A stretch of 22,098 nt of DNA from a bacterium (lineage in GTDB: Bacteria; UBP7; UBA6624): NCBI GenBank assembly GCA_014384545.1, contig JACNFQ010000058.1, positions 1 to 22,098 of the forward strand, read 5' to 3'. Positions 1 through 7,897 of the stretch are shown here, one piece after another. The stretch's first letter is position 1. Each line of letters begins with the position of its first letter. The notes beneath the pieces were generated by a model. The model worked only from the letters and a program-made list of their open reading frames with translations, did not search any database and had not been told where the DNA came from. The position numbers and the translations under genes were made by a program.

Positions 1-962
1 TTAGACTGCTGGTAGGCAGGATGCACTGCGCGAGTGGATCCGATCGTGAGTGACACACTGTGATCGGATGGTCCGTACACCGCTTCATGGCCCCAAGGGC
101 ACCCTGGGTATCCATAGGTGTGAATAACTTCTGATTGTCCATTCCTTTGATGGCCAATGTGGACCTCCCCCGTATAGTCCAAGGCGATCATTCCGTTCTG
201 GCCGCCTGAACCGAGGGACTCTTGCGTCCAATTTCCCGGTTCCCCGTATGTGAGTGTCAGACCAGATGACGTGATATAGACAACCCCATCATCACCAATG
301 GCGAGATCAGGATCCACACCACCACCCCAAAAGTCTACTGCCCAACCTGCTGGGATTTGGTAATAGTACGCAGAATCTGTCAAGATATGGACAGATCCAC
401 CCACATCCAAGGCGAGTGACATGTATCTCGGTGCACCCACGAAATCCACGTTGTTGAGGAACCAATTCCCCGCCGAGCCCTTGGCGTGTTTCAGATGCGT
501 ACCATTATGGTAACCGATATGTGCATCGCCTGCATCATCCACCTTCAATGTGAACCTAAAGGTGTTTGTATACATGTCATCCAGTATCTCAATGCCGAAA
601 ACCCCACCCAATGGCTTTGTTGCGACTTTGAGGGACCCTCCATCCAAGAAGGCTATGACAATACCGCCATTGGGCTTCACACCGATAGCAGTGGGCTTCC
701 TACTTGACGAAATGACCGCAATCTCTTCCGTTTGCCAAGTAGTGGGACTTGTACAAGGTGGGGGAGGCGCGCAGGACTCACACCCAGGCTGCATGCCGTA
801 CTGCCCTTCACCAATGTGGGGGATCGGTGAAGTGGCATCCATCAGGGGGTCATCTTGCACTCCTCGACTGCAACCCGTAGCCAAAAGGGAAACAACGCAG
901 AGAGTCAACCTCACAGCACTCAGCCCTTTGCTATTCAATTGCCTTTTCGGTGCCTTCAGCAT
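1..962 (-). CDS. Partial repeat-containing lipoprotein, open at left edge
   Basis: The minus-strand frame from the ATG at 962 runs without a stop for 320 codons to base 3 and continues outside the window. The N-terminus is basic (MLKAPKRQ), then a hydrophobic stretch ending in LLATGC, a lipobox with Cys about residue 32, so the protein is probably exported and lipidated. A Cys-, Pro-rich linker (GCESCAPPPPC) follows. The rest has recurring units of the form D-x-x-G-x-x-H-I: VDDAGDAHIGYHN, LDVGGSVHILTD, IGDDGVVYIT and LDYTGEVHIGH. Such units are typical of beta-propeller-like surface proteins. An AGGGAG ribosome site lies about 7 bases before the ATG. Function is unknown; ligand binding at the cell surface is only inference from the repeats. 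The plus-strand frames over this region are shadows. Confidence 0.75.
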   Translation of the reverse strand, partial: MLKAPKRQLNSKGLSAVRLTLCVVSLLATGCSRGVQDDPLMDATSPIPHIGEGQYGMQPGCESCAPPPPCTSPTTWQTEEIAVISSSRKPTAIGVKPNGGIVIAFLDGGSLKVATKPLGGVFGIEILDDMYTNTFRFTLKVDDAGDAHIGYHNGTHLKHAKGSAGNWFLNNVDFVGAPRYMSLALDVGGSVHILTDSAYYYQIPAGWAVDFWGGGVDPDLAIGDDGVVYITSSGLTLTYGEPGNWTQESLGSGGQNGMIALDYTGEVHIGHQRNGQSEVIHTYGYPGCPWGHEAVYGPSDHSVSLTIGSTRAVHPAYQQS

Positions 963-1029
963 GCGTTCTCCCTGGATCCCGAAATACGGTTCATCTTCCT
1001 AGGTTTTTCAAATTCCAATCTCGGTACTC

Positions 1030-1158
1030 CTACTGCTCTAAGAGTCGCTTGATTGCAATGACTTTTTTCATGAGTGCGGCAAGGAAGAGAAGGAGTGACC
1101 CTTGAATTAGCGCTACCGCGACAACCACCTGTTGATCTCCTACACGACCATCGCCCAA
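1030..1158 (-). CDS. Possible small membrane protein or shifted lipoprotein tail
   Basis: A 42-residue reading frame starts with TTG at 1158, just after the stop of the upstream lipoprotein gene. Its core VVVAVALIQGSLLLFLAALM is a convincing single membrane helix, followed by basic residues (KK, KR), which would place the C-terminus in the cytoplasm. A GGAG precedes an alternative GTG start within it. The same frame also overlaps the end of the lipoprotein gene in the -1 phase, so it could be a C-terminal tail of that protein separated by a single-base deletion. No family is recognised. This is a weak call; it may not be translated. Confidence 0.25.
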   Translation of the reverse strand: MGDGRVGDQQVVVAVALIQGSLLLFLAALMKKVIAIKRLLEQ

Positions 1159-1166
1159 GACCTGCC

Positions 1167-2066
1167 CTAATTGGGATCGACGATCCTCAATGCGACCAAA
1201 GGACCTGTTGCGGGAGAAACATATCGAACCTCTTCCCCTTGCGATCCTGTAATGGCTATAGCGTCCGATGGACCACCGGAAGGAACCCAAGGAGAGGGTT
1301 GCTCATTCCCCAATGCAGTGACCAAGGGAGAGATACCTGTGTCCACTACGATGCCTCCTCCACATGAGAATTCACACCAAAACCTAGTTGTGCCACTTCC
1401 TTGTGGCGCATTGGTGGATTGGTTCGCTCGGTATGAGTCCCTCCAAAGGACAGGGGGGGTGGGCGAATCTGCCGTTGCAAGACTCACATACGCCTCCTCC
1501 CCCCAATAATAGCTGGATTCAGCCGCCTCCCAGACCCCGCCGATGAGCAATGATTCACCGACCACTTCCAAGAAGGCACAGCTCAGGTTCACTTGGCTGT
1601 TGAAGAAGGCGAAGAGGTCGCTCGGGAGGGACACAACGTCTCCAAACGCCAGACTCCCGTCGGCACTCCGAAGAGCCAGAATATCTTCCTGGATTCCCAC
1701 ATCGTCACGGCCGTCAAAAGCCACCTCATTGGCACGACAAGTGGCCATTGGATACACGGTCCCATTGATTTTTACCTGTGTACCACCTCCCTCGGCACAT
1801 GGATCCAAGTTGGATACATAGACCCCTTCACCAATTTGCTGTGAGAGGGTCGTGTGGATAGCCATCTGGCAGAAATCCGAGCCAGACAGGACGCCAGCCA
1901 CAACCACATTCGCAGAGCCATCCCTTGATTCTCTGCTATAGACATCACCCACTGCAGGCTTACGCCAATAGGTCCACCCCACGCTGCCACCACCTCCACC
2001 GCCACCGCCACAACCGATTGCCAGAATAGCCAAGCACGCCAAAAAACCCCACCTTTTCATCTTCAT
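1167..2066 (-). CDS. Poly-glycine lipoprotein of unknown function
   Basis: The protein has 299 residues. The N-terminus MKMKRWGFLACLAILAIGC is a lipoprotein signal peptide with lipobox AIGC (Cys 19), directly followed by eight Gly residues, a flexible tether seen in many outer-membrane lipoproteins. The mature part holds several further Cys (in SDFCQMA, LDPCAEGG, MATCRAN, LSCAFLE, FWCEFSCGGG), which could form disulfides in the periplasm. I recognise no domain. A second in-frame ATG lies two codons in. An AGGAGG at 2081-2086 is 14 bases from the first ATG and 20 from the second, favouring the first. A TATAAT lies just upstream. The gene diverges from the XRE-propeller regulator gene, which may control it. 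The Gly tract is made of GGN codons and could be prone to slippage. Confidence 0.7.
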   Translation of the reverse strand: MKMKRWGFLACLAILAIGCGGGGGGGGSVGWTYWRKPAVGDVYSRESRDGSANVVVAGVLSGSDFCQMAIHTTLSQQIGEGVYVSNLDPCAEGGGTQVKINGTVYPMATCRANEVAFDGRDDVGIQEDILALRSADGSLAFGDVVSLPSDLFAFFNSQVNLSCAFLEVVGESLLIGGVWEAAESSYYWGEEAYVSLATADSPTPPVLWRDSYRANQSTNAPQGSGTTRFWCEFSCGGGIVVDTGISPLVTALGNEQPSPWVPSGGPSDAIAITGSQGEEVRYVSPATGPLVALRIVDPN

Positions 2067-2094
2067 GTATTCTTTTGTTTCCTCCTAAAGTTCT

Positions 2095-2100
2095 ATTATA
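2095..2100 (-). promoter_or_regulatory. Likely -10 box of the poly-Gly lipoprotein gene
   Basis: A perfect TATAAT on the minus strand, 8 bases before the AGGAGG ribosome site (2081-2086) and 28 before the ATG at 2066. No good TTGACA-like -35 is seen at the usual distance, so the promoter may be extended -10 type or need an activator. Confidence 0.5.
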
Positions 2101-2203
2101 AGTAAGATTTTGAAGTGGATGATGACTGAATTGGTAGACAAATGGGTGACAGATTGCTAAAATGATTAGGTAAGTGGGTTAATCTTTATGTATGGCTTTC
2201 CCT

Positions 2204-2236
2204 TTATCACCATGTTATCAGAGGTTTATCACACCT
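2204..2236 (+). promoter_or_regulatory. Three 11-bp direct repeats, putative operator
   Basis: TTATCA occurs at 2204, 2215 and 2226, at exact 11-bp steps, in the gap between the divergent lipoprotein gene and the XRE-propeller regulator gene. The first and third units share TTATCAC and the middle one is TTATCAG. A spacing of one helical turn puts the copies on the same DNA face, as for sites bound by adjacent regulator molecules. Binding by the neighbouring regulator is inference. Confidence 0.5.
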
Positions 2237-2306
2237 CTTGACCCCTTTTGGTGTGGAGCGCCACCTAGACTCGTCCCCTCAAGGGGGTGGTAGGGCTAAA
2301 CGTCGT

Positions 2307-3623
2307 ATGGAGAACAGGTACACGCAAAAGGGAGCACTGAAGCGAATAGCTAACTTGCTGGGGCTGACGATGACTGATTTGGCGAAAAAGTTGGGGGTTA
2401 GTAGATCGTTCCTTTATGCCCTAAAGGATGGGAAAAAAGGTGCTGGGCACAATCTCGCCCAGCGGCTCCATGAAATCTCGGGGTTGGCTTGGGAAGATAT
2501 CTTCAATGGAGGTCCAGGCTCGTTTTCCACTTCGATCCCTGCTACTTCAGTAGAAGTCCCCACCATGGAGTTGCGTTATTTGGAGGGATACAAGCTTCAG
2601 GCAATACACCTAGATACGTTTTCTTTGCTGGCTTGGAAAACCCAATGGGGGGTCGCTACAGGACGAGCCCATCCTGATGGCACTTTCGAGTTGGGACCTG
2701 TGCTAGCCCAAAGAATTGAAGGGGATAATACGGAGTTTGCGTTCTGTGCTCAAGGTAATCTGATGATCTCCAACACAACCAAGGGGAGGATCTGGGCTTT
2801 CTCACCAGAGGAACTTGATTCTCTTGAAGTGTGTGATTTGACGGGGTATGCGTATTTGAGCGATATTCGATCCCCCAATTTGGAGTTTGATGTTCGGTCG
2901 CGCTGGGATGTAACCCAGATGGGTTGCCTCATTGGGGACCATTGGCTCTTGAAACGGGGGAGTGGCAAAGACCGCGATCGACTCGTCCTCTTTGATCCCA
3001 CAACTCAAAAGGAGAGATTGCTAGACAAAGGGTACTCCCAATTCCCGACCGTCTTTGTGCGGAACGAATGGTGGTTATACCAAATGAACTTGCGCGGGGG
3101 CGACCCCCAATGGGGACCTCATATCATCAAGGCTCTTGACCTTACGAATCTAGAAGCAAGCCCCAAGATTGTGATGGAATGTCCCAAAATGGGTCCCCTA
3201 AACTATTCAGCTAAGTCGGGAGGTTGGTGGGCTTGGTTGGACAGGACTGAACACGCCATAAGAGCATGTTGGGGCGATTGGCCCGACCCCAACTGCGCTG
3301 AAACAGTCGCACACCCTGGCGAGGGGAGATACAAGAGGTTTCGGAATGTCACATATGGGCAATGGCACTGTGCCGTTGATTGTGATATCTTTGGGCGACC
3401 TTGGGTGGTCTTCCCCAATACGGCACCCCCAGGGTTGGTGGGTGCCGTACGAAACACCAAGGGAAAATGGAAGAGTTGTATCTTGGATCCCGGGGTTGGA
3501 AAAGGAATATTCCCCGCCATCCGCTGTTGGGGAAACGGTGCCATTGATGTGTGGCACCATGCCCACTTAGAAGGTTCGGTACGCCATACCCGTTGGCATG
3601 CAGACGATATACCCCCTCCCTAA
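2307..3623 (+). CDS. XRE-type HTH protein with C-terminal propeller-like domain
   Basis: From the ATG at 2307 the protein has 438 residues. Residues about 11-66 form a Cro/C1-type helix-turn-helix (MTDLAKKLGVSRSFLYALKDG), expected to bind DNA. A short linker leads to about 350 residues rich in Trp, Asp and Gly with roughly seven similar segments, for example FSLLAWKTQWGVATG, MGCLIGDHWLLKRG, VRNEWWLYQMN, KSGGWWAWLD, DIFGRPWVVFPN and CWGNGAIDVWHH. This looks like a seven-bladed beta-propeller, but I cannot name a family. No signal peptide or membrane segment is visible, so it acts in the cytoplasm. An in-frame TTG at 2238 would add 23 residues but lacks a ribosome site and lies beside the operator-like repeats; the ATG follows GGTAGGG. 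It diverges from the lipoprotein gene and probably regulates it or itself. Confidence 0.7.
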   Translation: MENRYTQKGALKRIANLLGLTMTDLAKKLGVSRSFLYALKDGKKGAGHNLAQRLHEISGLAWEDIFNGGPGSFSTSIPATSVEVPTMELRYLEGYKLQAIHLDTFSLLAWKTQWGVATGRAHPDGTFELGPVLAQRIEGDNTEFAFCAQGNLMISNTTKGRIWAFSPEELDSLEVCDLTGYAYLSDIRSPNLEFDVRSRWDVTQMGCLIGDHWLLKRGSGKDRDRLVLFDPTTQKERLLDKGYSQFPTVFVRNEWWLYQMNLRGGDPQWGPHIIKALDLTNLEASPKIVMECPKMGPLNYSAKSGGWWAWLDRTEHAIRACWGDWPDPNCAETVAHPGEGRYKRFRNVTYGQWHCAVDCDIFGRPWVVFPNTAPPGLVGAVRNTKGKWKSCILDPGVGKGIFPAIRCWGNGAIDVWHHAHLEGSVRHTRWHADDIPPP

Positions 3624-3730
3624 TGGGCTTAGGGGTCGTTTGGTGAATCGTGGGATGATGTTGCGGTCAAAGGACTTCGCCACCCGTGATTGTTGGGGAG
3701 TGAACGAGGCGTTGGGGTAAAGAGAAGAAA

Positions 3731-5068
3731 CTAAGGAAGGAGAGTGAGGTAGAGGGCTGCAAGTGCCAATTGAACCGCGGCAAAGCGCCAGGCAAGAGTA
3801 AAGAAACGAACAAAACCCAACTTAACCCCATGGCGATGGGCAATCGTTACAGCCACAAGCGTTGAAGCACTACCAATAGGTGTAAGGTTGCCCCCCAAGT
3901 TTGCCCCAAAAACGACAGCCCACCACGACCCCTCCGCCACCGGTGAAGCCTGATTACCAAGCACCCTAGCCAACACCGCTGCTAAGGGCACATTGTCGGT
4001 CACACTACTCGCACCAGCTCCGGCGACAAGCAGGGTTGCCGTTCCTACCTTCTCCCCCCATCCCAAGACGGTCGCAATCCCCCCTGCCAACGCATCTAAC
4101 ACTCCAGCATGCTCTGCCACACCAATCACCACGAAGAGAGACGCAAAGAATGCAAGAAGGTCCCAATCCAATCCCGAATAGACCCTGTCTGCAGTCGCTT
4201 TTTCGGCCCATAACATCGCTGCCCCAAATGCCAACGCCACAAAACCCAATCCCAAGTCTCTGACCACAGGAATCGCACTGGCAAAAGAGAAGACCAATAC
4301 TAGAAGGGCTAAGGCGACCCCTCCAATGCGGAATAATGCAGGGTTTACGATGGCATCATCTGGTTGGAACGCATTTACCTGTTCTGCAGCACGATCCCGG
4401 TCGTTGGGTGCCAACGCTTTGATACCGAAGCGTCTGCCACCCATCATGATGGTCACCACAGTTGCCACGACGACATAAGGAGCAGCCTTTAGGAAGAACG
4501 GCACAAAACCAATCCCCGCTGCTGCCCCCACAATGATGTTAGGTATACTTGAAATAAGCGTCAACAACCCACCCACATTCGTCAACAACCCCTCCACCAA
4601 CAGAAACCCCAACAACATATCCCTTCTCTGGAGTTTTTCTAAGGAAACGACCGTCAACGATCCCACAATCACCATCGCTGTCACATTGTTCAAGACAGCA
4701 CTAAAGAGTACTGTCATCACGCCATACAACCAAAGTAGCCGCCGGGGGTCTCCCCGACTTGCACGCGTTACACGAAGGGCGATAAAGTTATACAATCCAC
4801 TCTTGGCTGTCACTTCCACAAAAATCCCTGTACCCAAAACGATCGCTATCACTTCCCAATCTACCGGAGGGATATAGACAGGAATATGAATGTGATGCCC
4901 GCCCACCACCACATCACTCCCGGGCAAGATACCCATCGCCTGCCCCAACAACAACGCCACCACTGCAAACCCCGATGCAATCACACTCTTCTTAGCATGA
5001 ATTCTCTCTTCCATCGCCAAGGCTGCAACCATGCCCGCTAAGAGAAGCCCAAAAACTAGAGTCGTCAT
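3731..5068 (-). CDS. ArsB/NhaD (SLC13-like) family ion transporter
   Basis: The protein has 445 residues, nearly all in hydrophobic segments; about eleven membrane helices can be drawn. Family signatures of the ion-transporter superfamily (ArsB, NhaD, P-protein) are present: DWEVIAIVLGTGIFVEV early, LNNVTAMVIVG in the first half and GANLGGNLTPIGSASTLVAV near the end, the last being the conserved Asn/Thr/Pro hairpin of the second half. Likely an inner-membrane sodium/proton antiporter or anion permease; substrate cannot be told from sequence. The ATG at 5068 overlaps the stop of the Usp-like gene as ATGA, so translation is coupled and the two proteins probably work together. It is the last gene of the minus-strand operon and converges on the XRE-propeller gene across 107 bp, where I see no clear terminator. 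Confidence 0.8.
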   Translation of the reverse strand: MTTLVFGLLLAGMVAALAMEERIHAKKSVIASGFAVVALLLGQAMGILPGSDVVVGGHHIHIPVYIPPVDWEVIAIVLGTGIFVEVTAKSGLYNFIALRVTRASRGDPRRLLWLYGVMTVLFSAVLNNVTAMVIVGSLTVVSLEKLQRRDMLLGFLLVEGLLTNVGGLLTLISSIPNIIVGAAAGIGFVPFFLKAAPYVVVATVVTIMMGGRRFGIKALAPNDRDRAAEQVNAFQPDDAIVNPALFRIGGVALALLVLVFSFASAIPVVRDLGLGFVALAFGAAMLWAEKATADRVYSGLDWDLLAFFASLFVVIGVAEHAGVLDALAGGIATVLGWGEKVGTATLLVAGAGASSVTDNVPLAAVLARVLGNQASPVAEGSWWAVVFGANLGGNLTPIGSASTLVAVTIAHRHGVKLGFVRFFTLAWRFAAVQLALAALYLTLLP

Positions 5069-5910
5069 AACAACATCACGGGGAGTTGAGGCATCTCTAT
5101 CGCCAACGCATACGCTGTTCCATGCATCGCCTGTTGCCCGTCGTCTTTCGTAGAGACCACCAACAAGTCCACATCCTTTTCCCTTGCTAGCTCTTTGAAA
5201 ACTGCCGTATCGTGCCCGCTCTCTACGACACCCTGAACGGTCAGCCCTGGGCGCGTTCTTGCGAAAGATGCCACGGCACTCTTGATAAATCCCCTAGGCT
5301 CGTGAAGGAGTTGCTCCAAGATTAGAACAGGGGTTTCAGCACTATCCAAGTCGGGGATACGGCTGATCGCTTCTTTATACCTCTTGAAGACCAAATCATC
5401 TTCAACATGCACCAATAGAAGCATCCCCTCGGGTGCGGCCATAGCTGCACCCCAATCCACCAATGCCTCGTTATCCGCCAAATGGTCTGTTGCAACCATC
5501 ACTCTCTCTAATTGAGGGAGAGCGATTCCCCGTTGCGGCAAAGCAAGAACAGGGCGTGGTTGCGCTTGTGTTAGGACATCCAAGACCACACCTAAAGAGT
5601 GGGTGGGGTGAATAAATTCCTCCTTCAAAAACCTAGGGACGACAACGACATCTGGGTTTCCCTCTTCCACACCGCGCAATACGCTCTCTATATCTGTCCA
5701 CCCTCCTCCATCCATGAGCGACCAATTGCCCTTTCCCCCCAATCTAGAAGGGCTCAAGAACGCCTTTGCGTCCGCCATCCCCTGCCTCCCATCTTTCCCC
5801 TGGGCATCTGTCACATAGAGCAACGAATTGATCTCCACATCCGAGCCTTCATAGAGATGGCGCTCGGTATGGCGGAACGCACTTTCGAATTGATCTAACT
5901 TATCGCTCAT
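5065..5910 (-). CDS. Tandem universal stress protein (UspA-like)
   Basis: The protein has 281 residues arranged as two Usp-like halves. The second half (from about residue 135) begins LERVMVATDHLADNEALVDWG, a typical Usp beta-strand and helix, followed by LLLVHVEDD and ending DLLVVSTKDDG and LPVMLL. The first half is weaker, with PDVVVVPRF and RPVLALP as its last strands. The G-x2-G-x9-G(S/T) ATP loop is degenerate in both halves, so ATP binding is doubtful. Usp proteins commonly modulate transport or stress responses; here the coupled downstream gene is an ion transporter, so regulation of that transporter is a reasonable inference. The ATG at 5910 overlaps the stop of pabC (ATGA). Confidence 0.7.
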   Translation of the reverse strand: MSDKLDQFESAFRHTERHLYEGSDVEINSLLYVTDAQGKDGRQGMADAKAFLSPSRLGGKGNWSLMDGGGWTDIESVLRGVEEGNPDVVVVPRFLKEEFIHPTHSLGVVLDVLTQAQPRPVLALPQRGIALPQLERVMVATDHLADNEALVDWGAAMAAPEGMLLLVHVEDDLVFKRYKEAISRIPDLDSAETPVLILEQLLHEPRGFIKSAVASFARTRPGLTVQGVVESGHDTAVFKELAREKDVDLLVVSTKDDGQQAMHGTAYALAIEMPQLPVMLL

Positions 5911-6623
5911 TTGAGATAATCCAAGGCATCAGATGCCAGTTTTAGCGTGCGAATACCTGATGAAGAAGGCCCCCGGAGGTCGGTTGCCTGAATCAAATCA
6001 TCAACCTCGATTCGACCTTCTTCAAGGGGCTGTTCCTCAAAGCTCTTCGTTACCAATAGGGATGCTACTTTCGTGCTTCGCAACATTCCCTGTTTCGCAC
6101 TTGGGACAATCCACACACCATCCCATAACCCCATCACTGCCCAATGGCTCCCCTCTAACACCTCCCCCCCTTCTACTACGAAATAATCATCCCACCCTCT
6201 TTCTTGTTTCAAACTCTTCCTTACCTCCGTACGCCCCAGTACCGAAAGATGTTTAACATCAGGAGCAGGGACAGTTGGTACATCCGACAACCCGACACAC
6301 CCCACTTGAAGCACGACTCCTTTAGGAGGCTGAAGGCTTCCCTCCCACAGGTGCGCCATCCCCCAAGGCGACCCACCCTTCCACCTTGCCCATCGTAGTG
6401 TCCATTCCCCCTTTTGGTCACAAGGAGGCGTAGGACCAGGTCCCGAAGACAACCCCAGCGCTTGGCACCCCTTCGCGAAACGATCCTTATGGCGTTGGAG
6501 GTCCATTACTTTTCCATCAACAACAGACATCGTTTCATAGATGCCGTCCTTCTCCATGAGCGATAAGAAATCGAAGGATTCTTCATGCCACTTTCCCTCC
6601 TCCCACAAGATGCTCTTTACCAT
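5907..6623 (-). CDS. pabC: Aminodeoxychorismate lyase (class IV aminotransferase)
   Basis: The 238-residue protein belongs to fold-type IV PLP enzymes and should convert 4-amino-4-deoxychorismate to p-aminobenzoate and pyruvate for folate synthesis. Early motif IYETMSVVDGKVMDLQRHKD matches the family start. VKHLSVLGRTEVRKS aligns with the region of E. coli PabC holding the PLP lysine (GLKHLNRLE), and GEVLEGSHWAVM with the later Glu region, 33 residues on. QGMLRSTKVASLL fits the usual giL-x-G-x-tR motif. I chose the ATG at 6623, which overlaps the pabB stop (ATGGTAA), rather than an upstream in-frame start that would read through pabB. The pabB-pabC pair supports the folate role. A branched-chain aminotransferase is less likely given length and neighbours. 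Confidence 0.8.
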   Translation of the reverse strand: MVKSILWEEGKWHEESFDFLSLMEKDGIYETMSVVDGKVMDLQRHKDRFAKGCQALGLSSGPGPTPPCDQKGEWTLRWARWKGGSPWGMAHLWEGSLQPPKGVVLQVGCVGLSDVPTVPAPDVKHLSVLGRTEVRKSLKQERGWDDYFVVEGGEVLEGSHWAVMGLWDGVWIVPSAKQGMLRSTKVASLLVTKSFEEQPLEEGRIEVDDLIQATDLRGPSSSGIRTLKLASDALDYLK

Positions 6624-7897
6624 TGGATTCCTCCTTCTAAGACCGAGCCTAACGCTTGAGCTTTGGTCTGGCACTCTTTCCATTCCCTTTCGGGCGTGCT
6701 TCGCCATGTAATGCCTCCACCCACTCCATACTCTAAAGCACCATCTTTCCATAAAAAGGTGCGAATGGGCAACGCTAACCCTATATCGCCCCCATCAGCA
6801 AACCAACCCAACGCCCCGCAATAGATACCCCTTGGGCTCTTCTCTGCCTTATCTAAATGAGGCACAACGGTTGAACGGGGTGCCCCTGTTACCGAACCAG
6901 ACGGTAGCAAAGCTCTAACTTGTTCCCATGGGCGAACACCTTCTTTTAGTTGCCCTCTTATGGTAGCAATAGACTGAACGACAGTGGGCAGATGCCTCAA
7001 TGTGGGCACATCTCCCACTTGGACAGTTCCTACTCTGCAGCAACGATGAAAATCATCCCGAACCAAATCCACCACAATCGCCAACTCGGCACGCTCTTTG
7101 GGGTCTTCTAGCAGACAATCGTCCCCCACGCTTGCCGTCCCTTTCATCGGCTCGGAACAAACCCTATCACCCCTTCCTTCAAGGAACATCTCAGGCGACC
7201 CACACCCCACCGCCCAACCAGCCCCCGAAAAGAACGCCCCATAAGCACTACCGCTCCTCTTCCTGAATGCCCTATACAGCTCCCAAGGATTCTCTGCATC
7301 TCCGTGGAGCCGGAAAGTAAGGTTGGCTTCGTACATCTCTCCCGCCATGATTCTCTCTTTAATACCTTCTACAGCACCCCGATGCCACGACCTGTCATCT
7401 GACGCAACAGCAAGTTGCCCCGAAACCAAGGAGGGCGCAACCTCATGAACAGGGGGGGGGATTGGCGGGGGATCACCCGAACCTGTCCAATGCCATCCCT
7501 CTTGGGGATGGTGCGCAAAAACCCCCTCCACACGCCACAAGGTAGTGGGCCAATCGGGATGGTGGCTTGGGGAGTCCCATCCCACCCCTCTCCCTAAATC
7601 ATAGGAGAGCCACCCCACAAGACCACGCCCAAAGGGAGAGGGGCCGTCGTATGGGGGATGTTGAGCAACTTGCTCAAGCATCTCCCAAGGGGACTGACCT
7701 CTAGGTGATTCTCTCTCTTCTCCTTGAAAAAGAGAAGCCCCCTTGGCGGATGTGGGGGTAAGCGGGGTGGCAGAGGAGAGAGGAACGACATAGGACCAAC
7801 CGGGGGAAGGAGAACAATCATCCAGCCAAAAGACACCTCCTCGTTGGGACCACTTGCCCGCTAAGGTTTCCGGGGATTCCTCAAGATCTATCTTCAA
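6617..7897 (-). CDS. pabB: Aminodeoxychorismate synthase component I
   Basis: The 426-residue protein is a chorismate-binding enzyme that aminates chorismate in p-aminobenzoate and folate synthesis. The C-terminal half carries the family motifs: MYEANLTFRL, SPEMFLEGRGD, SEPMKGTA (a PabB-type P-x-K-G-T with catalytic Lys, where anthranilate synthase has P-x-A-G-T), VDLVRDDFHR, LPSGSVTGAPR and GGGITWRSTPEREW. The N-terminal half is less conserved, with GLVGWLSYDLGRGV as its recognisable piece. The glutaminase PabA is not in the window and must be elsewhere, or ammonia is used. The start is TTG at 7897, overlapping the nfo stop as TTGA with no clear ribosome site, so re-initiation after nfo is likely. 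pabC follows directly. Confidence 0.88.
   Translation of the reverse strand: MKIDLEESPETLAGKWSQRGGVFWLDDCSPSPGWSYVVPLSSATPLTPTSAKGASLFQGEERESPRGQSPWEMLEQVAQHPPYDGPSPFGRGLVGWLSYDLGRGVGWDSPSHHPDWPTTLWRVEGVFAHHPQEGWHWTGSGDPPPIPPPVHEVAPSLVSGQLAVASDDRSWHRGAVEGIKERIMAGEMYEANLTFRLHGDAENPWELYRAFRKRSGSAYGAFFSGAGWAVGCGSPEMFLEGRGDRVCSEPMKGTASVGDDCLLEDPKERAELAIVVDLVRDDFHRCCRVGTVQVGDVPTLRHLPTVVQSIATIRGQLKEGVRPWEQVRALLPSGSVTGAPRSTVVPHLDKAEKSPRGIYCGALGWFADGGDIGLALPIRTFLWKDGALEYGVGGGITWRSTPEREWKECQTKAQALGSVLEGGIQW

Noticed and set aside
550-1002. 150-residue plus-strand reading frame
   Set aside because: It lies opposite the lipoprotein gene, has no family motif, and the minus-strand frame has signal peptide, ribosome site and repeats.
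3203-3566. Two minus-strand frames of about 115 residues
   Set aside because: They are complements of the XRE-propeller coding sequence without start sites or motifs.
3600-3640. Possible terminator after the XRE-propeller gene (ACCCC...GGGGT arms)
   Set aside because: Arms are short, the stem is interrupted and there is no T-run after it.
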